Origin: Erwinia aphidicola
Lineage (GTDB): Bacteria > Pseudomonadota > Gammaproteobacteria > Enterobacterales > Enterobacteriaceae
Assembly (NCBI RefSeq): GCF_014773485.1
Contig: NZ_JACXBP010000004.1
Location: 186,001-250,000, forward strand
Reading direction: 5' to 3'
DNA: 64,000 nucleotides
Shown: piece after piece, positions 17,040-25,390 of the stretch
How positions within the stretch are numbered: position 1 is the first letter of the stretch
How the letters are laid out: each line of letters opens with the position of its first letter
The notes under the pieces: generated by a model
Told to the model about the DNA's origin: nothing
Databases searched by the model: none
The model's input: the letters and a program-made list of their open reading frames with translations, nothing else
Translations under genes and position numbers: made by a program

Positions 17040-17393
17040 TCACATCACCAGGCTGATGACGTTCGGATAAAACCAGTAAAGCGCGACCATCATCCCGATG
17101 TTCAGCACAACAGTAATAAAGAAGTAACGCTTAAACGGCTGCTTCTGCGTTTTATGGCGAAACAGCTGCTGACCAAGCACCGCACCGGGCCATCCTCCCA
17201 CCAGTCCCAGCACCAGCAATGTTGACTCCGGCACTCTGCGCCAGCTTTTGCTCGCCGCCATTTTATCCCCCCCGTAGATGAGAAACGTCAGCACGCTGGC
17301 GAGCAGCAACCACATCACCAGCGGGTGCGGCAGCAGCGCACTGGCGACCGCCGCTAAGGCCAGAAGCAGGTAACAGAAGATATTGAGGTTCAT
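17040..17393 (-). CDS. small inner-membrane protein, DUF1294 family
   Basis: From ATG 17393 the protein has 117 residues with about four membrane helices (FCYLLLALAAVASALL, LVMWLLLASVLTFLIYGGDK, LLVLGLVGGWPGAVLGQQL, YFFITVVLNIGMMVALYWFYP). It carries the DUF1294 signature YGGDKMAA...WRRVPESTLL...GGWPGA...RHKTQKQPF. The function is unknown; in many proteins the domain is fused to a cold-shock domain, which is absent here. The frame is open for another 88 codons upstream but that part is not family-like. It is divergent from the DUF1493 gene. Confidence 0.82.
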   Translation of the reverse strand: MNLNIFCYLLLALAAVASALLPHPLVMWLLLASVLTFLIYGGDKMAASKSWRRVPESTLLVLGLVGGWPGAVLGQQLFRHKTQKQPFKRYFFITVVLNIGMMVALYWFYPNVISLVM

Positions 17394-17607
17394 GGGATTT
17401 TTGCGGTGGCCGTTGTTGAGAAAGAGGGGCGATTGTAGCTGATTTTGCGCAGGATTCGCGAGAAAGTAAGAGAAGGAGTAGCTGCGATATCCAGGACATG
17501 AGATCGCTTTTAAACTCCAGAATGCTGATAATTTGAACGCTATGATTTTAGGTTCATTGAGGGGGCGCAACTGCCATGCCCTCACTAAAAGGGAGGAACG
17601 ATAAAGC

Positions 17608-17940
17608 ATGGAAGATGATATTGAACAGCGGGTTATCGCACTGGCAAGGCGCCACAACGGTGTTTATTTATTTAACAACGAAAAGAAGCAACGGCTGCTC
17701 ACACCCACAACTGATTTAGACACGGATATGCGCTTAGACGTTGGTGAAGCCGAAGATTTAATGGACGAGTTCTTTAGAGAATTCAAGGTTCAACGGGGGA
17801 GTTTCAGGATTGAAACTTACTACCCTGATGAGCCTTTTTCGTGGAATCCTTTCAAGAAATTTCCAGTCACTCCTGTACCCGACTTCACTCTTGGGATGCT
17901 GATTGAATCGGCTAAGGCAGGGAAGTGGCTGTACGACTAA
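17608..17940 (+). CDS. DUF1493 family small protein
   Basis: The 110-residue acidic soluble protein has an N-terminal helical half (DDIEQRVIALARRHNG, GEAEDLMDEFFREFKV) and the family's ending TLGMLIESAKAGKWLYD. The ATG is preceded by GGGAGG. The function is unknown; the N-terminal half reads like an acyl-carrier-like helical bundle but lacks a DSL serine motif. A second family member sits at 32047-32373. Confidence 0.8.
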   Translation: MEDDIEQRVIALARRHNGVYLFNNEKKQRLLTPTTDLDTDMRLDVGEAEDLMDEFFREFKVQRGSFRIETYYPDEPFSWNPFKKFPVTPVPDFTLGMLIESAKAGKWLYD

Positions 17941-17950
17941 TCAATGGCAC

Positions 17951-17987
17951 CGGGTTGATACGGTTGCCCTCCAACCGTATCAACCCG
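17951..17987. terminator. long perfect hairpin between convergent genes
   Basis: Arms of 16 bp (CGGGTTGATACGGTTG and its exact complement) with a 5-nt loop lie between the DUF1493 gene and the 3' end of the sugar operon. There is no T run on either side, so it may be a 3'-end stabiliser or a bidirectional stop of non-classical type. Confidence 0.5.
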
Positions 17988-18021
17988 ACAATGCCTGCAC
18001 CGCGCACCACAAATCTCACCG

Positions 18022-19284
18022 CTAATGCGCCGTGCCAAACAGCTCCGCGAACTTCACTGCCAGCCAGCCGACGGGAGTGGTTGCTCCCCCGACCATATTG
18101 GTCACTTCAGACATCCCCTCCGGGATCGGGATATTGGCGTTTCGCGCCGCCTGCGTGTACTCCGGGGAAATGTCGCTGCCGACGTACAAAATGCAGGTGA
18201 CGATCAGCGTGCCGGTAATAAACATGCGGAACATATTGCGTTTACAGAAGGGCGTGACCATCGCCAGCAGGAACATCAGTGACGCCAGGTCAACGAACGG
18301 CAGCACGCGGTTGCCCGGCAGAATGACGGACAGCATCACCGTCACAGGGATAAGCAGCAGCCCGGTTGCCAGCACCGAAGGTTCGCCAATCAGTAACGCC
18401 GTATCCATACCGATGTAGAAATCCCGACCGGGGAATTTCGCCTTCAGCTTTGCTTCCGCCGCATCGCGCACGATCATTAATCCCTGCACCAGGATCTCGA
18501 TCATTTTTGGCAGCAGCAGCATGGCCGCCGCGACCTTAATCGCCAGCGCAACCGCCGCCGACGCACCATATCCGGCCAGCAGCGCCAGCAGTAATCCCAG
18601 CACAAAGCCTAACGTCAGCGGCTCACCAAAAACGCCAAACTTTTTATTAATGGTTTCCGGGTCAAAGTTTATTTTTCTGATAAGCGGGGTTTTATCAATA
18701 AGGTAATTACAGACCATGGCAAAGGGCACGTAGCATATACAGGTAAGATGGGGGAAGGAGATCCCCTTGAGGTGATAATTTTTCTGCAGGTAGGGCGCGG
18801 TGAAATCTGCCGCCAGCAGCGTCAGGATAAATATGCCGAAGGTAATCCCGACAGCAAGCCAGTAATTACCGGTTCCGGCATACACCACTGAACCCACAAG
18901 CAGGAATATCCAGTAGTTGAAGATATCGATATTCACCGTTTTGGTGATTTTCAGCAGCAGCATCGCCAGGTTGATGATAATAAAACCGACCACCACCGGC
19001 AGCATCAGCGGCGAGCCCCAGCCGATGGTTGAGGCCGTGGGCCAGCCGGTATCGACCACCGTCAGGTGCAGGCCAATGCGTTCAACCATCGCCTGCGAGG
19101 CGGGGCCGAGATGGGTCAGCAGCAGGCCAATCACCAGCCCGACCCCTTCAAACCCGATTCCAACCAGCATCCCGGCTTTAAATGCCGTGCCGAGGGTGAC
19201 CCCAAAGCAAAGCGCAATAATAAAGAATATTACGGGCATCATGGCGGATGCCCCCAGACTGATAATGCTGTTGATAATATCCAT
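18022..19284 (-). CDS. PTS sugar permease, galactitol/SgcC-type IIC component
   Basis: The 420-residue very hydrophobic protein has about ten or more membrane segments. The IIC-Gat features are GIGFEGVGLVIGLL, VVDTGWPTASTIGWGSP, FNYWIFLLVGSVVYAGTG, YIGMDTALLIGEPSV and PLTLGFVLGLLLALL. The start at 19284 has AAGGA six bases before it, while the ATG at 19290 overlaps that site. It is the last gene of the operon, 80 nt after the hydroxyacid dehydrogenase. No IIA or IIB gene is in the operon, so partners must be encoded elsewhere, or the protein may transport without phosphorylation. Confidence 0.88.
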   Translation of the reverse strand: MDIINSIISLGASAMMPVIFFIIALCFGVTLGTAFKAGMLVGIGFEGVGLVIGLLLTHLGPASQAMVERIGLHLTVVDTGWPTASTIGWGSPLMLPVVVGFIIINLAMLLLKITKTVNIDIFNYWIFLLVGSVVYAGTGNYWLAVGITFGIFILTLLAADFTAPYLQKNYHLKGISFPHLTCICYVPFAMVCNYLIDKTPLIRKINFDPETINKKFGVFGEPLTLGFVLGLLLALLAGYGASAAVALAIKVAAAMLLLPKMIEILVQGLMIVRDAAEAKLKAKFPGRDFYIGMDTALLIGEPSVLATGLLLIPVTVMLSVILPGNRVLPFVDLASLMFLLAMVTPFCKRNMFRMFITGTLIVTCILYVGSDISPEYTQAARNANIPIPEGMSEVTNMVGGATTPVGWLAVKFAELFGTAH

Positions 19285-19367
19285 AATCATTCCTTCAGCG
19301 TGCGGAAGATATGGGCACGGAATATTCCGCGCCCTGTTGGTTATGTGGATTGAATACAGCGTGCGGG

Positions 19368-20369
19368 TTATTTTTTATTAAGCCAGGCCAGCAGAGCCTC
19401 AGAAAATAGTTTGGGCGAGTGGCTGAAGGCATCCATAGTGCTACCGGCAATATGTGGCGTAATCGTCACGTTATTCAGCGTGTAAAAAGGGCTGTTATCC
19501 GGCAGCGGTTCGTCATCAAAGGTATCCAGCGCGGCACCCATAATTTTCCCGGCTTGTAAGGCCGCAATTAAGTCGCCCTCATTGATTAACCCGGAGCGGG
19601 CGGTATTGACGATAATCGCGCTGCTTTTCATCAGGGAGAAATGATGCGCGTTAATCATCTGCGCGGTTTCCGGCGTCAGCCGGGCATGCAGCGAGATAAC
19701 ATCGGCGCGTTTGACCAGCTCATTCAGCGAATCGACTTTTTCATAGCGATCGTGTCCGCTAACGTACTTATCGTAAAAGATAATCTCCGTATCAAACGCA
19801 CTAAGGTAACCGGCGACCCGCCGGGCGATATTGCCCAGCCCGACAAGGCCGACCACCTTACCGCCAATCTCCGGGATCGCCCGATGGTTAGGGCTCTCAC
19901 CGCGCCAGATTTTAGCGCGCAGCGCAGCGTGCGAACGGGCAATATTGCGCATCTCCGCGAGGATCATGCCCACGGTGAACTCCGCCACGCTGCGCGCATT
20001 GCGCCCCGGCGTATTCATCACTTCGATCCCGCGCGCCTGCGCAGCGTCCTGATTGACGTTTTCCACGCCGCCGCGCAGCACGCCGATAATCTTCAGCTGT
20101 GGCAGCTGGTTGAGGACGGCGGTATTCACCGGGGCGAACTGAACGATCAGGATGTCGGCGTCCTCCGCTGCCAGCAGCAGCTCTGCGGGTAACGCCACGG
20201 CTTCGGCACCCTGCTGCTCAACCCGCAGATTATCCTGCTGTAATTTCTCGACGGAGGGATGCGTCCATTCGCGCACTTCAACCTCGATGCCTTCATCCCT
20301 GAGCGCCTTAAGGCCGGATTCCATCATCGCTTTATTGATAAAAAGATCGGCAATCGCCAGACATTTCAT
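19368..20369 (-). CDS. D-isomer-specific 2-hydroxyacid dehydrogenase
   Basis: The 333-residue protein has the Rossmann core LVGLGNIARRVAGYLSAF (the last Gly of GxGxxG is Ala) and the catalytic Arg in NTARSGLINEGDLI. It also has the Glu in DTFDDEPLP and the catalytic His in TITPHIAGST. It belongs with SerA/phosphoglycerate-dehydrogenase-like and glyoxylate-reductase-like enzymes, reducing a 2-keto acid or oxidising a D-2-hydroxy acid with NAD(P). It starts 16 nt after the SDR gene with GGAGAACAGTT before the ATG. The substrate is unknown; in this operon it probably acts on a sugar acid or on a product of the aldolase. Confidence 0.9.
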   Translation of the reverse strand: MKCLAIADLFINKAMMESGLKALRDEGIEVEVREWTHPSVEKLQQDNLRVEQQGAEAVALPAELLLAAEDADILIVQFAPVNTAVLNQLPQLKIIGVLRGGVENVNQDAAQARGIEVMNTPGRNARSVAEFTVGMILAEMRNIARSHAALRAKIWRGESPNHRAIPEIGGKVVGLVGLGNIARRVAGYLSAFDTEIIFYDKYVSGHDRYEKVDSLNELVKRADVISLHARLTPETAQMINAHHFSLMKSSAIIVNTARSGLINEGDLIAALQAGKIMGAALDTFDDEPLPDNSPFYTLNNVTITPHIAGSTMDAFSHSPKLFSEALLAWLNKK

Positions 20370-20385
20370 AACTGTTCTCCATGGG

Positions 20386-21147
20386 TTAACGCATCAACAT
20401 CCCGCCAGTGACATCGACCGTGGCTCCGGTCATATAGCGGGTTTTAGGGGAGACCATAAACACGCCGATATCGGCGATCTCTTCCGGTTGGGCCACCCGG
20501 CCCAGCGGAATGCGCTTCAGGTAATAGTCAGGATCCCGTTCGAGCTGGTGACGAACCATCGCGGTATCCATCATCCCGACGGCGAGGTTATTGACGTTGA
20601 TTTTCTGCCTGGCGACCTCGCGCGCCAGCGAAATGGTGAACGCCACCAGTCCCGCTTTACTGGCCGCGTAGTGCGCATGCCCGGTGGTAGAGCCGTGAAA
20701 GGCCGCCTGGGAGGTAATGTTCAGAATGCTGCCCGCCTGGTCCCGCTGCAGGCAGTGATTAACAAACAGCTGGCTGAGGTGAAATACCGCTTTCAGATTG
20801 ATGTTCATCACCCGGTCCCAGTCCTGCTGGGATAATTCAGTGACGTAGCCGCTCAGCCATATCGCCGCGTTGTTGATCAGGATGTCCGCGCTACCCAGCC
20901 TTGCAACGCAGGTTGCGAACAGCGCCTCCCGGCTTTGCTCATCCGCCAGATCGGTTTTCACCGCGATAATGTTAACGCCGGTGGCATTTTTCACGCTGGC
21001 AACCAGCTGCTGCGCGCTCTCTTCATGCGTTAAATAGCTGAAGCAGATGTTGACCCCTTCATTTGCCAGCGACAGTACCAGCTCTTTTCCCAGCCCGCTG
21101 GCACCCCCGGTGATGATGGCGCTACGGTTTTTTAAGTTCAGATCCAT
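20386..21147 (-). CDS. short-chain dehydrogenase/reductase
   Basis: From ATG 21147 the protein has 253 residues with all classical SDR marks: TGGASGLGKE at 13-22, NNAA, Ser in LNITSQAA, YAASK and a C-terminal YMTGATVDVTGGM. It most resembles polyol or sugar-alcohol dehydrogenases. It follows the kinase gene by 10 nt. It likely oxidises a polyol or polyol phosphate, or reduces a ketose, in the operon's pathway. Confidence 0.9.
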   Translation of the reverse strand: MDLNLKNRSAIITGGASGLGKELVLSLANEGVNICFSYLTHEESAQQLVASVKNATGVNIIAVKTDLADEQSREALFATCVARLGSADILINNAAIWLSGYVTELSQQDWDRVMNINLKAVFHLSQLFVNHCLQRDQAGSILNITSQAAFHGSTTGHAHYAASKAGLVAFTISLAREVARQKINVNNLAVGMMDTAMVRHQLERDPDYYLKRIPLGRVAQPEEIADIGVFMVSPKTRYMTGATVDVTGGMLMR

Positions 21148-21157
21148 GCTTGCCTCA

Positions 21158-22696
21158 TTAATCGGTGATGAAGTGGCTGCAGCGCCGCCAAGGGGACTGC
21201 ATCTCTGACAGCAGATTTTTGTACAGCTGATATTTGTCCTGATAGACCTGCTGATTGTCCGGGTTGGGCAGCACGGTGCGCGAGACGTGGACCATCGCCT
21301 GAGAGGCGCTAAAGACGTCGTCAAACCAGCCGATCATCACTGCTGCCGTCATCGCCGTGCCCAGCGTGCCGTGCTCTTTGACATCGACGATTTCCAGCCG
21401 CGCCTGGAAGATATCGGCGAACAGCTGCAGCCAGGCAGGGGAGTTAGTTACCCCGCCCGCGATGCGAATCGTGCGGCTTAACTGCGGGTTGATGTGGCGT
21501 AAACGCTCGGTGTGATAGAGGTGGCTGAAGGCCACGCCCTCGTAGATCGCCCGCAGGAAATGGGCTTTTTTATGGAAGCTGCTGACGCCGATAAAGCCGG
21601 CGGAGGCATCCGGGATGGTGTTGGAGCCAAACACAAAGGGAAAGAACAGCAGGTGGCTTTCTTGCGGCGTGGTGGAGGAGACCAGCGCGCTGCACAGGTC
21701 GTAAACGGATGAACCCTCCGAGGCCGCTTTATCCCGCTCGCCCTCCATAAAGTTATTGATGAACCACTCCAGATTACTGGCCGAGGTGGGGCTGGCCTCG
21801 GTGATCAGCCATTTACCGTCGATCGGATAGATGGAGGTCATAAACAGATCTTTGTCGATCACCGGTCGATCGGTGACGTACTCGTTGATGCTCCAGGTGC
21901 CGGTGACGATCGCCAGCTTATCCACGCTGTTGATGCCGCAGGCGATAGCAGAGGCAGAGATATCAAACACGCCCCCGGCAACCGGCGTTCCCGCCTGCAG
22001 CCCCGTCTGGCGGGCGATCTCCGCGCTGAGGGTGCCGCAGCAGTCGGTGGAGAGCTTAATCGGCGGTAACCTGTCGCGCAGCTCAGTAAGGCCCCACCAC
22101 GCCAGCAGTTCGTCGTCGTAGCGGCGCTCGCGCACGTTAATCAGGCTGGTGCCGGAGATATCGGTCAGCTCCACGCAGGCTTCCCCGGTCAGCCAGAAGC
22201 GGACCAGGTCCTTCACCATAAAAATCGCGTGGGTTTTTTGCAGCGTTTCCGGCTCGTGGTCCTGCAGCCAGGCCAGCAGGGCGACGGGCTGCCCGGCCCA
22301 GACCGACTGCATGGTTTTGGGCAGAATATGGGAGATAAATTCCGGCGAGTTTTGCCATCTCTCCACATACTCTTTTGCCCGGCTGTCGGTGGAGATAATG
22401 CCGTTACGCAGCGGATGACCGCTTTTATCGACCAGATACAGCCCGTTGCCGTGGCCGGTTACGGCGATGCCTTTGATCTGGCAGGCGGCAATGCCGGACT
22501 GCTCAAGCGCTTGCCGGATAACGGCAAGATTGGCGGCCCAGAGTTCATCCATATCGCGTTCGGTGTGATGCTCTTGCGGGGTCAGCATGCGGGTGGACTG
22601 TGCGGCGCTGGCGATAACCTTACCGCGGCGATCGTAGATGGCGGCCTTAGTGAAGGTGCCGCCATTATCAATGCCCATGACGAATTCATCATTCAT
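21158..22696 (-). CDS. FGGY carbohydrate kinase, L-xylulose kinase (LyxK)-like
   Basis: Start ATG 22696 (AGGAG ten bases upstream) gives 512 residues. The ATP-site start MGIDNGGTFTKAAIYD is at 7-22, the substrate-side VTGHGNGLYLVD near 90, and the second domain has AGGVFDISASAIA, EASPTSASNLEWF and the FGGY signature region AIYEGVAFSHLYH...IRIAGGVTNSPAW. It is more like E. coli LyxK than xylulokinase XylB by eye. It phosphorylates a ketose or polyol in the cytoplasm. Its C-terminal tail (SPWRRCSHFITD) is close to the SDR start. Confidence 0.88.
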   Translation of the reverse strand: MNDEFVMGIDNGGTFTKAAIYDRRGKVIASAAQSTRMLTPQEHHTERDMDELWAANLAVIRQALEQSGIAACQIKGIAVTGHGNGLYLVDKSGHPLRNGIISTDSRAKEYVERWQNSPEFISHILPKTMQSVWAGQPVALLAWLQDHEPETLQKTHAIFMVKDLVRFWLTGEACVELTDISGTSLINVRERRYDDELLAWWGLTELRDRLPPIKLSTDCCGTLSAEIARQTGLQAGTPVAGGVFDISASAIACGINSVDKLAIVTGTWSINEYVTDRPVIDKDLFMTSIYPIDGKWLITEASPTSASNLEWFINNFMEGERDKAASEGSSVYDLCSALVSSTTPQESHLLFFPFVFGSNTIPDASAGFIGVSSFHKKAHFLRAIYEGVAFSHLYHTERLRHINPQLSRTIRIAGGVTNSPAWLQLFADIFQARLEIVDVKEHGTLGTAMTAAVMIGWFDDVFSASQAMVHVSRTVLPNPDNQQVYQDKYQLYKNLLSEMQSPWRRCSHFITD

Positions 22697-22716
22697 TAGC
22701 GTGGACTCCTGATTGG

Positions 22717-23268
22717 TTACCATAAGCCAGGTTCGCTGGTGGTGATCCCTTTAAATCCGGCATGGAATATTTTCTCGACAAGGGTTTTGCGCTTTACGAA
22801 GCCCCCGGCGATAAATACCACCTCACAGCCGTTTAAATTGCGGCTGATTAATTCCAGGCACTGGCAGGCATATTCGGCCGGTAAAATTTCAATCGCATCC
22901 AGCGGGTTGTGCTTAACGATATCGATGGAGTGGTCGAGCGAGCGCGAATCAATAAGCAACACGCGAAATATGGTCAGCAGCCCCTCTTTTTTGGCATAGC
23001 GCAGCGCGGAAAGATTGGATGAGATAACACCATCAACCCGGTAATAATTTTTTAGCAGGGCGATCCCTGCCTGGTCCGGTTTAAATCCGCCGAGCAGTTC
23101 AAGATGGACCAGCACTTTTTTACCGCCCTGATGACATTTGCCAATCAGCGACTGCAGGTTGCCGATATTGGCCTCCGACAACAGCAGATACTCCGACGGG
23201 CAGGCGAGCGCCTTGTCCAGGTGCTTATACTTTCTGACTGAGGGAATAATGGTGTTATTTAACTGCAT
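22717..23268 (-). CDS. GlpP-type glycerol-3-phosphate-responsive antiterminator
   Basis: The 183-residue TIM-barrel-like protein matches the GlpP/YgcP family: IIPSVRKYKHLDKAL, YLLLSEANIGNL, GKKVLVHLELLGGFKPD, VDGVISSNLSALRYAKKEGLLTIFRVLLIDSRSL, IEILPAEYA and FIAGGFVKRKTL. In Bacillus GlpP with glycerol-3-phosphate lets RNA polymerase read through a leader terminator. Here the gene is second in the operon, just after the aldolase, and a perfect intrinsic terminator lies in the operon leader. Such a regulator is unusual in an enterobacterium. The effector could be glycerol-3-phosphate or another phosphorylated product of this pathway. Confidence 0.85.
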   Translation of the reverse strand: MQLNNTIIPSVRKYKHLDKALACPSEYLLLSEANIGNLQSLIGKCHQGGKKVLVHLELLGGFKPDQAGIALLKNYYRVDGVISSNLSALRYAKKEGLLTIFRVLLIDSRSLDHSIDIVKHNPLDAIEILPAEYACQCLELISRNLNGCEVVFIAGGFVKRKTLVEKIFHAGFKGITTSEPGLW

Positions 23269-23282
23269 AGTGATTTCCGATG

Positions 23283-24074
23283 TTAATGAGCCATGTAGAG
23301 GCTGTAAGCATCTTCCGCCGTGGCATTGTGATGGATGATGGCATTCAGACCTGCTACCACTTTTGCTGGCTGTGGGTCCTGCGTGATATTGCGGCCCACC
23401 GCCACCCCTTTTGCGCCAGCCTGCATGCAGTGCTGTACGAATTGAAAGTAGCCGTCGATACCGGTTTTAGGCCCGCCGAGCGCCAGCACCGGTACGCCCG
23501 CAGCCTCGACGATCAGCCGGTCTTCGTCAGTACCGCTAAAGCGGGTTTTGATCACGTCTGCGCCCAGCTCCACCGCGGCTCTGGCCGCCGCTGCAATGAT
23601 CTTCGGGTTGTTCGAGTCGTCGCTGGTCACGGCATAGCCGTAAGGGAGGGATTCAACAATCAGCGGCATATTCCAGCGGTCGGCCGCCTGCGCCAGCTGC
23701 ATCGCCATAAGGTGGGTTTTCTCCTCGTTGAAGGCGCCGGGGAAGGTCATGCACACCACGCCCTCCGCCGCGACTTTCAGCGCATCTTCAATGGAGAACA
23801 CCGCAACGGTATCGGGCACGCTATTATCAAAAATACTCACCGTGCTATCGACGCGTAATACCACCGGAATATGGCTTAATGCCTCACCGAAGTTTTTCAG
23901 CATGCCGTAAGTGACCAGCGCACAGTCCAGACCCTGCGCGACCAAATCTGGCAGCTGGCTGAGTGTATTATCAATACCCGCTGTTTTAGTTGAAAAGTGA
24001 TAACCGTCCAGCGCCAGCGTGACCGATTTGCCATCTTTTGCAAAAATTCTCGACAGACGACGTTGTTTAGACAT
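23283..24074 (-). CDS. class I aldolase, DhnA/LsrF-like family
   Basis: From ATG 24074 (AGGAGG seven bases upstream) the 263-residue TIM-barrel protein has TLALDGYHFSTKTAGID at the first strand, the Schiff-base lysine in GADVIKTRFSGTD, and a phosphate-site GVPVLALGGPKTG and KGVAVGRNI. The family includes DhnA-type fructose-bisphosphate aldolase, LsrF and related enzymes, and most members cleave or transfer from phosphorylated ketoses. It is the first gene of the sugar operon. Its product is plausibly dihydroxyacetone phosphate, which could link to a glycerol-3-phosphate signal for the GlpP-type gene next to it. That link is inferred. Confidence 0.85.
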   Translation of the reverse strand: MSKQRRLSRIFAKDGKSVTLALDGYHFSTKTAGIDNTLSQLPDLVAQGLDCALVTYGMLKNFGEALSHIPVVLRVDSTVSIFDNSVPDTVAVFSIEDALKVAAEGVVCMTFPGAFNEEKTHLMAMQLAQAADRWNMPLIVESLPYGYAVTSDDSNNPKIIAAAARAAVELGADVIKTRFSGTDEDRLIVEAAGVPVLALGGPKTGIDGYFQFVQHCMQAGAKGVAVGRNITQDPQPAKVVAGLNAIIHHNATAEDAYSLYMAH

Positions 24075-24092
24075 TGATTTCCTCCTGAGTTG

Positions 24093-24134
24093 AAAAACAA
24101 AAAAGCCCTCAGAGAAACGAATCTCTGAGGGCTT
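24093..24134 (-). terminator. leader terminator of sugar operon (likely antitermination target)
   Basis: A perfect 13-bp stem (24122-24134 with 24103-24115, six-base loop) is followed on the minus strand by TTTTTTGTTTTT, and then by the Shine-Dalgarno and ATG of the first gene. A full intrinsic terminator between promoter and first gene makes sense only if read-through is regulated, and a GlpP-type antiterminator is encoded next in the operon. Confidence 0.85.
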
Positions 24135-24138
24135 ACTC

Positions 24139-24326
24139 TTCACGTACCCTGATGATAATGGTTCGGGGGGCCAAACCATTACTCTTGAATTATTTATCCG
24201 GGAAAGAGGCGTTTATATTTACAATATAAATTCACTCTTCCGTGCGATTAACAACTAGCATGTGGCCGTTCGCCCTGTCCAGTCGGGATAGATAAAATGA
24301 GACGTTCATCACGACTTGGTAAGTGG
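24139..24326 (-). promoter_or_regulatory. leader and probable promoter of sugar operon
   Basis: Upstream of the terminator is a second hairpin (AATGGTT/AACCATT, about 24157-24181) that could be the regulator's RNA target or a competing structure. Further up is an AT-rich stretch with TATATT and TATAAA-like elements near 24220-24235 that could hold a -10 box. No exact promoter can be fixed by eye. Confidence 0.45.
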
Positions 24327-24671
24327 CTAATTCACCGCAAGCCTGAATGCTTCCGCCATATATTCCTGCTCCCGCTGAGGGAGTTGTAAACCATTGGCAA
24401 TGGTCCTCCACTGACTCACGATGTCAATAAAGTCCTGAATGATTTCATCAGCCTCTGCAAGGTTCAGACGGAAGTATCGGGTAATACTAACCTCATGCGG
24501 CTCAGTGCCCCTGCATCAAGCGAACGCAGCGTTAGTGGCCTTAAACCTGTCCGTTCCGGAAGTTGTTTGGCTGTCAGTTTACGGCTCAGGTGGCCCAGCT
24601 TTAACCTCTCACCAAAATCAGCCAGCAGCCGGGCTGTGACAGGAAGTAGATTTGCTGTTTTTTTTTGCCAT
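24327..24671 (-). pseudogene. remnant of a hipBA-type toxin-antitoxin locus
   Basis: Reading leftward, an ATG at 24671 gives MAKKNSKSTSCHSPAAG and stops. In another frame the reading continues as a HipB-like helix-turn-helix (LLADFGERLKLGHLSRKL, ERTGLRPLTLRSLDAGAL). After a further break it continues as YFRLNLAEADEIIQDFIDIV and SQWRTIANGLQLPQREQEYM to a TAG at 24327. The last part looks like the C terminus of HipA kinases. So an antitoxin start and a toxin end are fused by a deletion, with frameshifts. It sits at the left edge of the AT-rich segment. Confidence 0.6.
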
Positions 24672-25390
24672 GGTACTAATATTTTATCTTTTTATGGTTT
24701 TTGTGGGAATAATAATAGCACTCATCTTGTGGGAGGGTATGGTAGTTGAAAAGGAGATAATGGAGAGATAATATTATGGTCTTGTAGGATGGAAAGAAAA
24801 TAATATTAGCACTTTATGAGGTCGGAGGTGTGGCAGACTATTCTATATGCTAGGCCAATCCAAACAAGATAGACTATGGCACTCTGCGGCTGCCTGTGCG
24901 CAGCACCATTTTATCCCCAACAACATTAACAGCGTCAGCCAGCTTGTAATTATGAACCCTGTAATGATCTTTTAAGGCTATTTAAAAAAATATACGGTTT
25001 TATGATTATTTAATTTTTAAATATATGCAGAAGTCTTTTAGTGGACTCATGGGGGAATGAGTTGTCTTTGATCTTCTTTTAAGCTGTGTATAGGGATTGA
25101 ATGGTGAGTTTTTAAAAGCATTGAAATGTTTTTTTAACTTCTTATCTATGGTTGTGATTATTTAAATGCATAATTAATTACGCGTGGGTTTATTAATAAG
25201 CAAGTTGGATTTTTATTTTTTCAATTAAGGTATACTACAGGGTGTTTTAGGAGGGTAATAATTTTTTTTGATATTACAGGAGTTATATGAATTAATTCGA
25301 TACTGTGAGTGCTTAAGTTACTGATGTTACAGGCGAGTTATTAATGGTTATACGGAGATTGTTTACAGGTAAACATCTCCGTAAGTTAAT
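24672..25390. other. AT-rich non-coding stretch
   Basis: About 700 nt, much more AT-rich than the flanks, with no open frame of note. It marks the left border of the foreign-looking segment. A short GGAGAT repeat pair (GGAGATTGTTTACAGG...CATCTCCG, near 25355-25382) next to the end of the ATPase gene may be its terminator. Confidence 0.5.

Noticed and set aside
16886..18000. Genomic island integrated at tRNA-Leu
   Set aside because: No integrase and no direct repeat of the tRNA 3' end was seen downstream; neighbours are small chromosomal genes.
24439..24639. Plus-strand frame over the hipBA remnant
   Set aside because: It is a shadow of the minus-strand pseudogene, which gives recognisable HipB and HipA parts.
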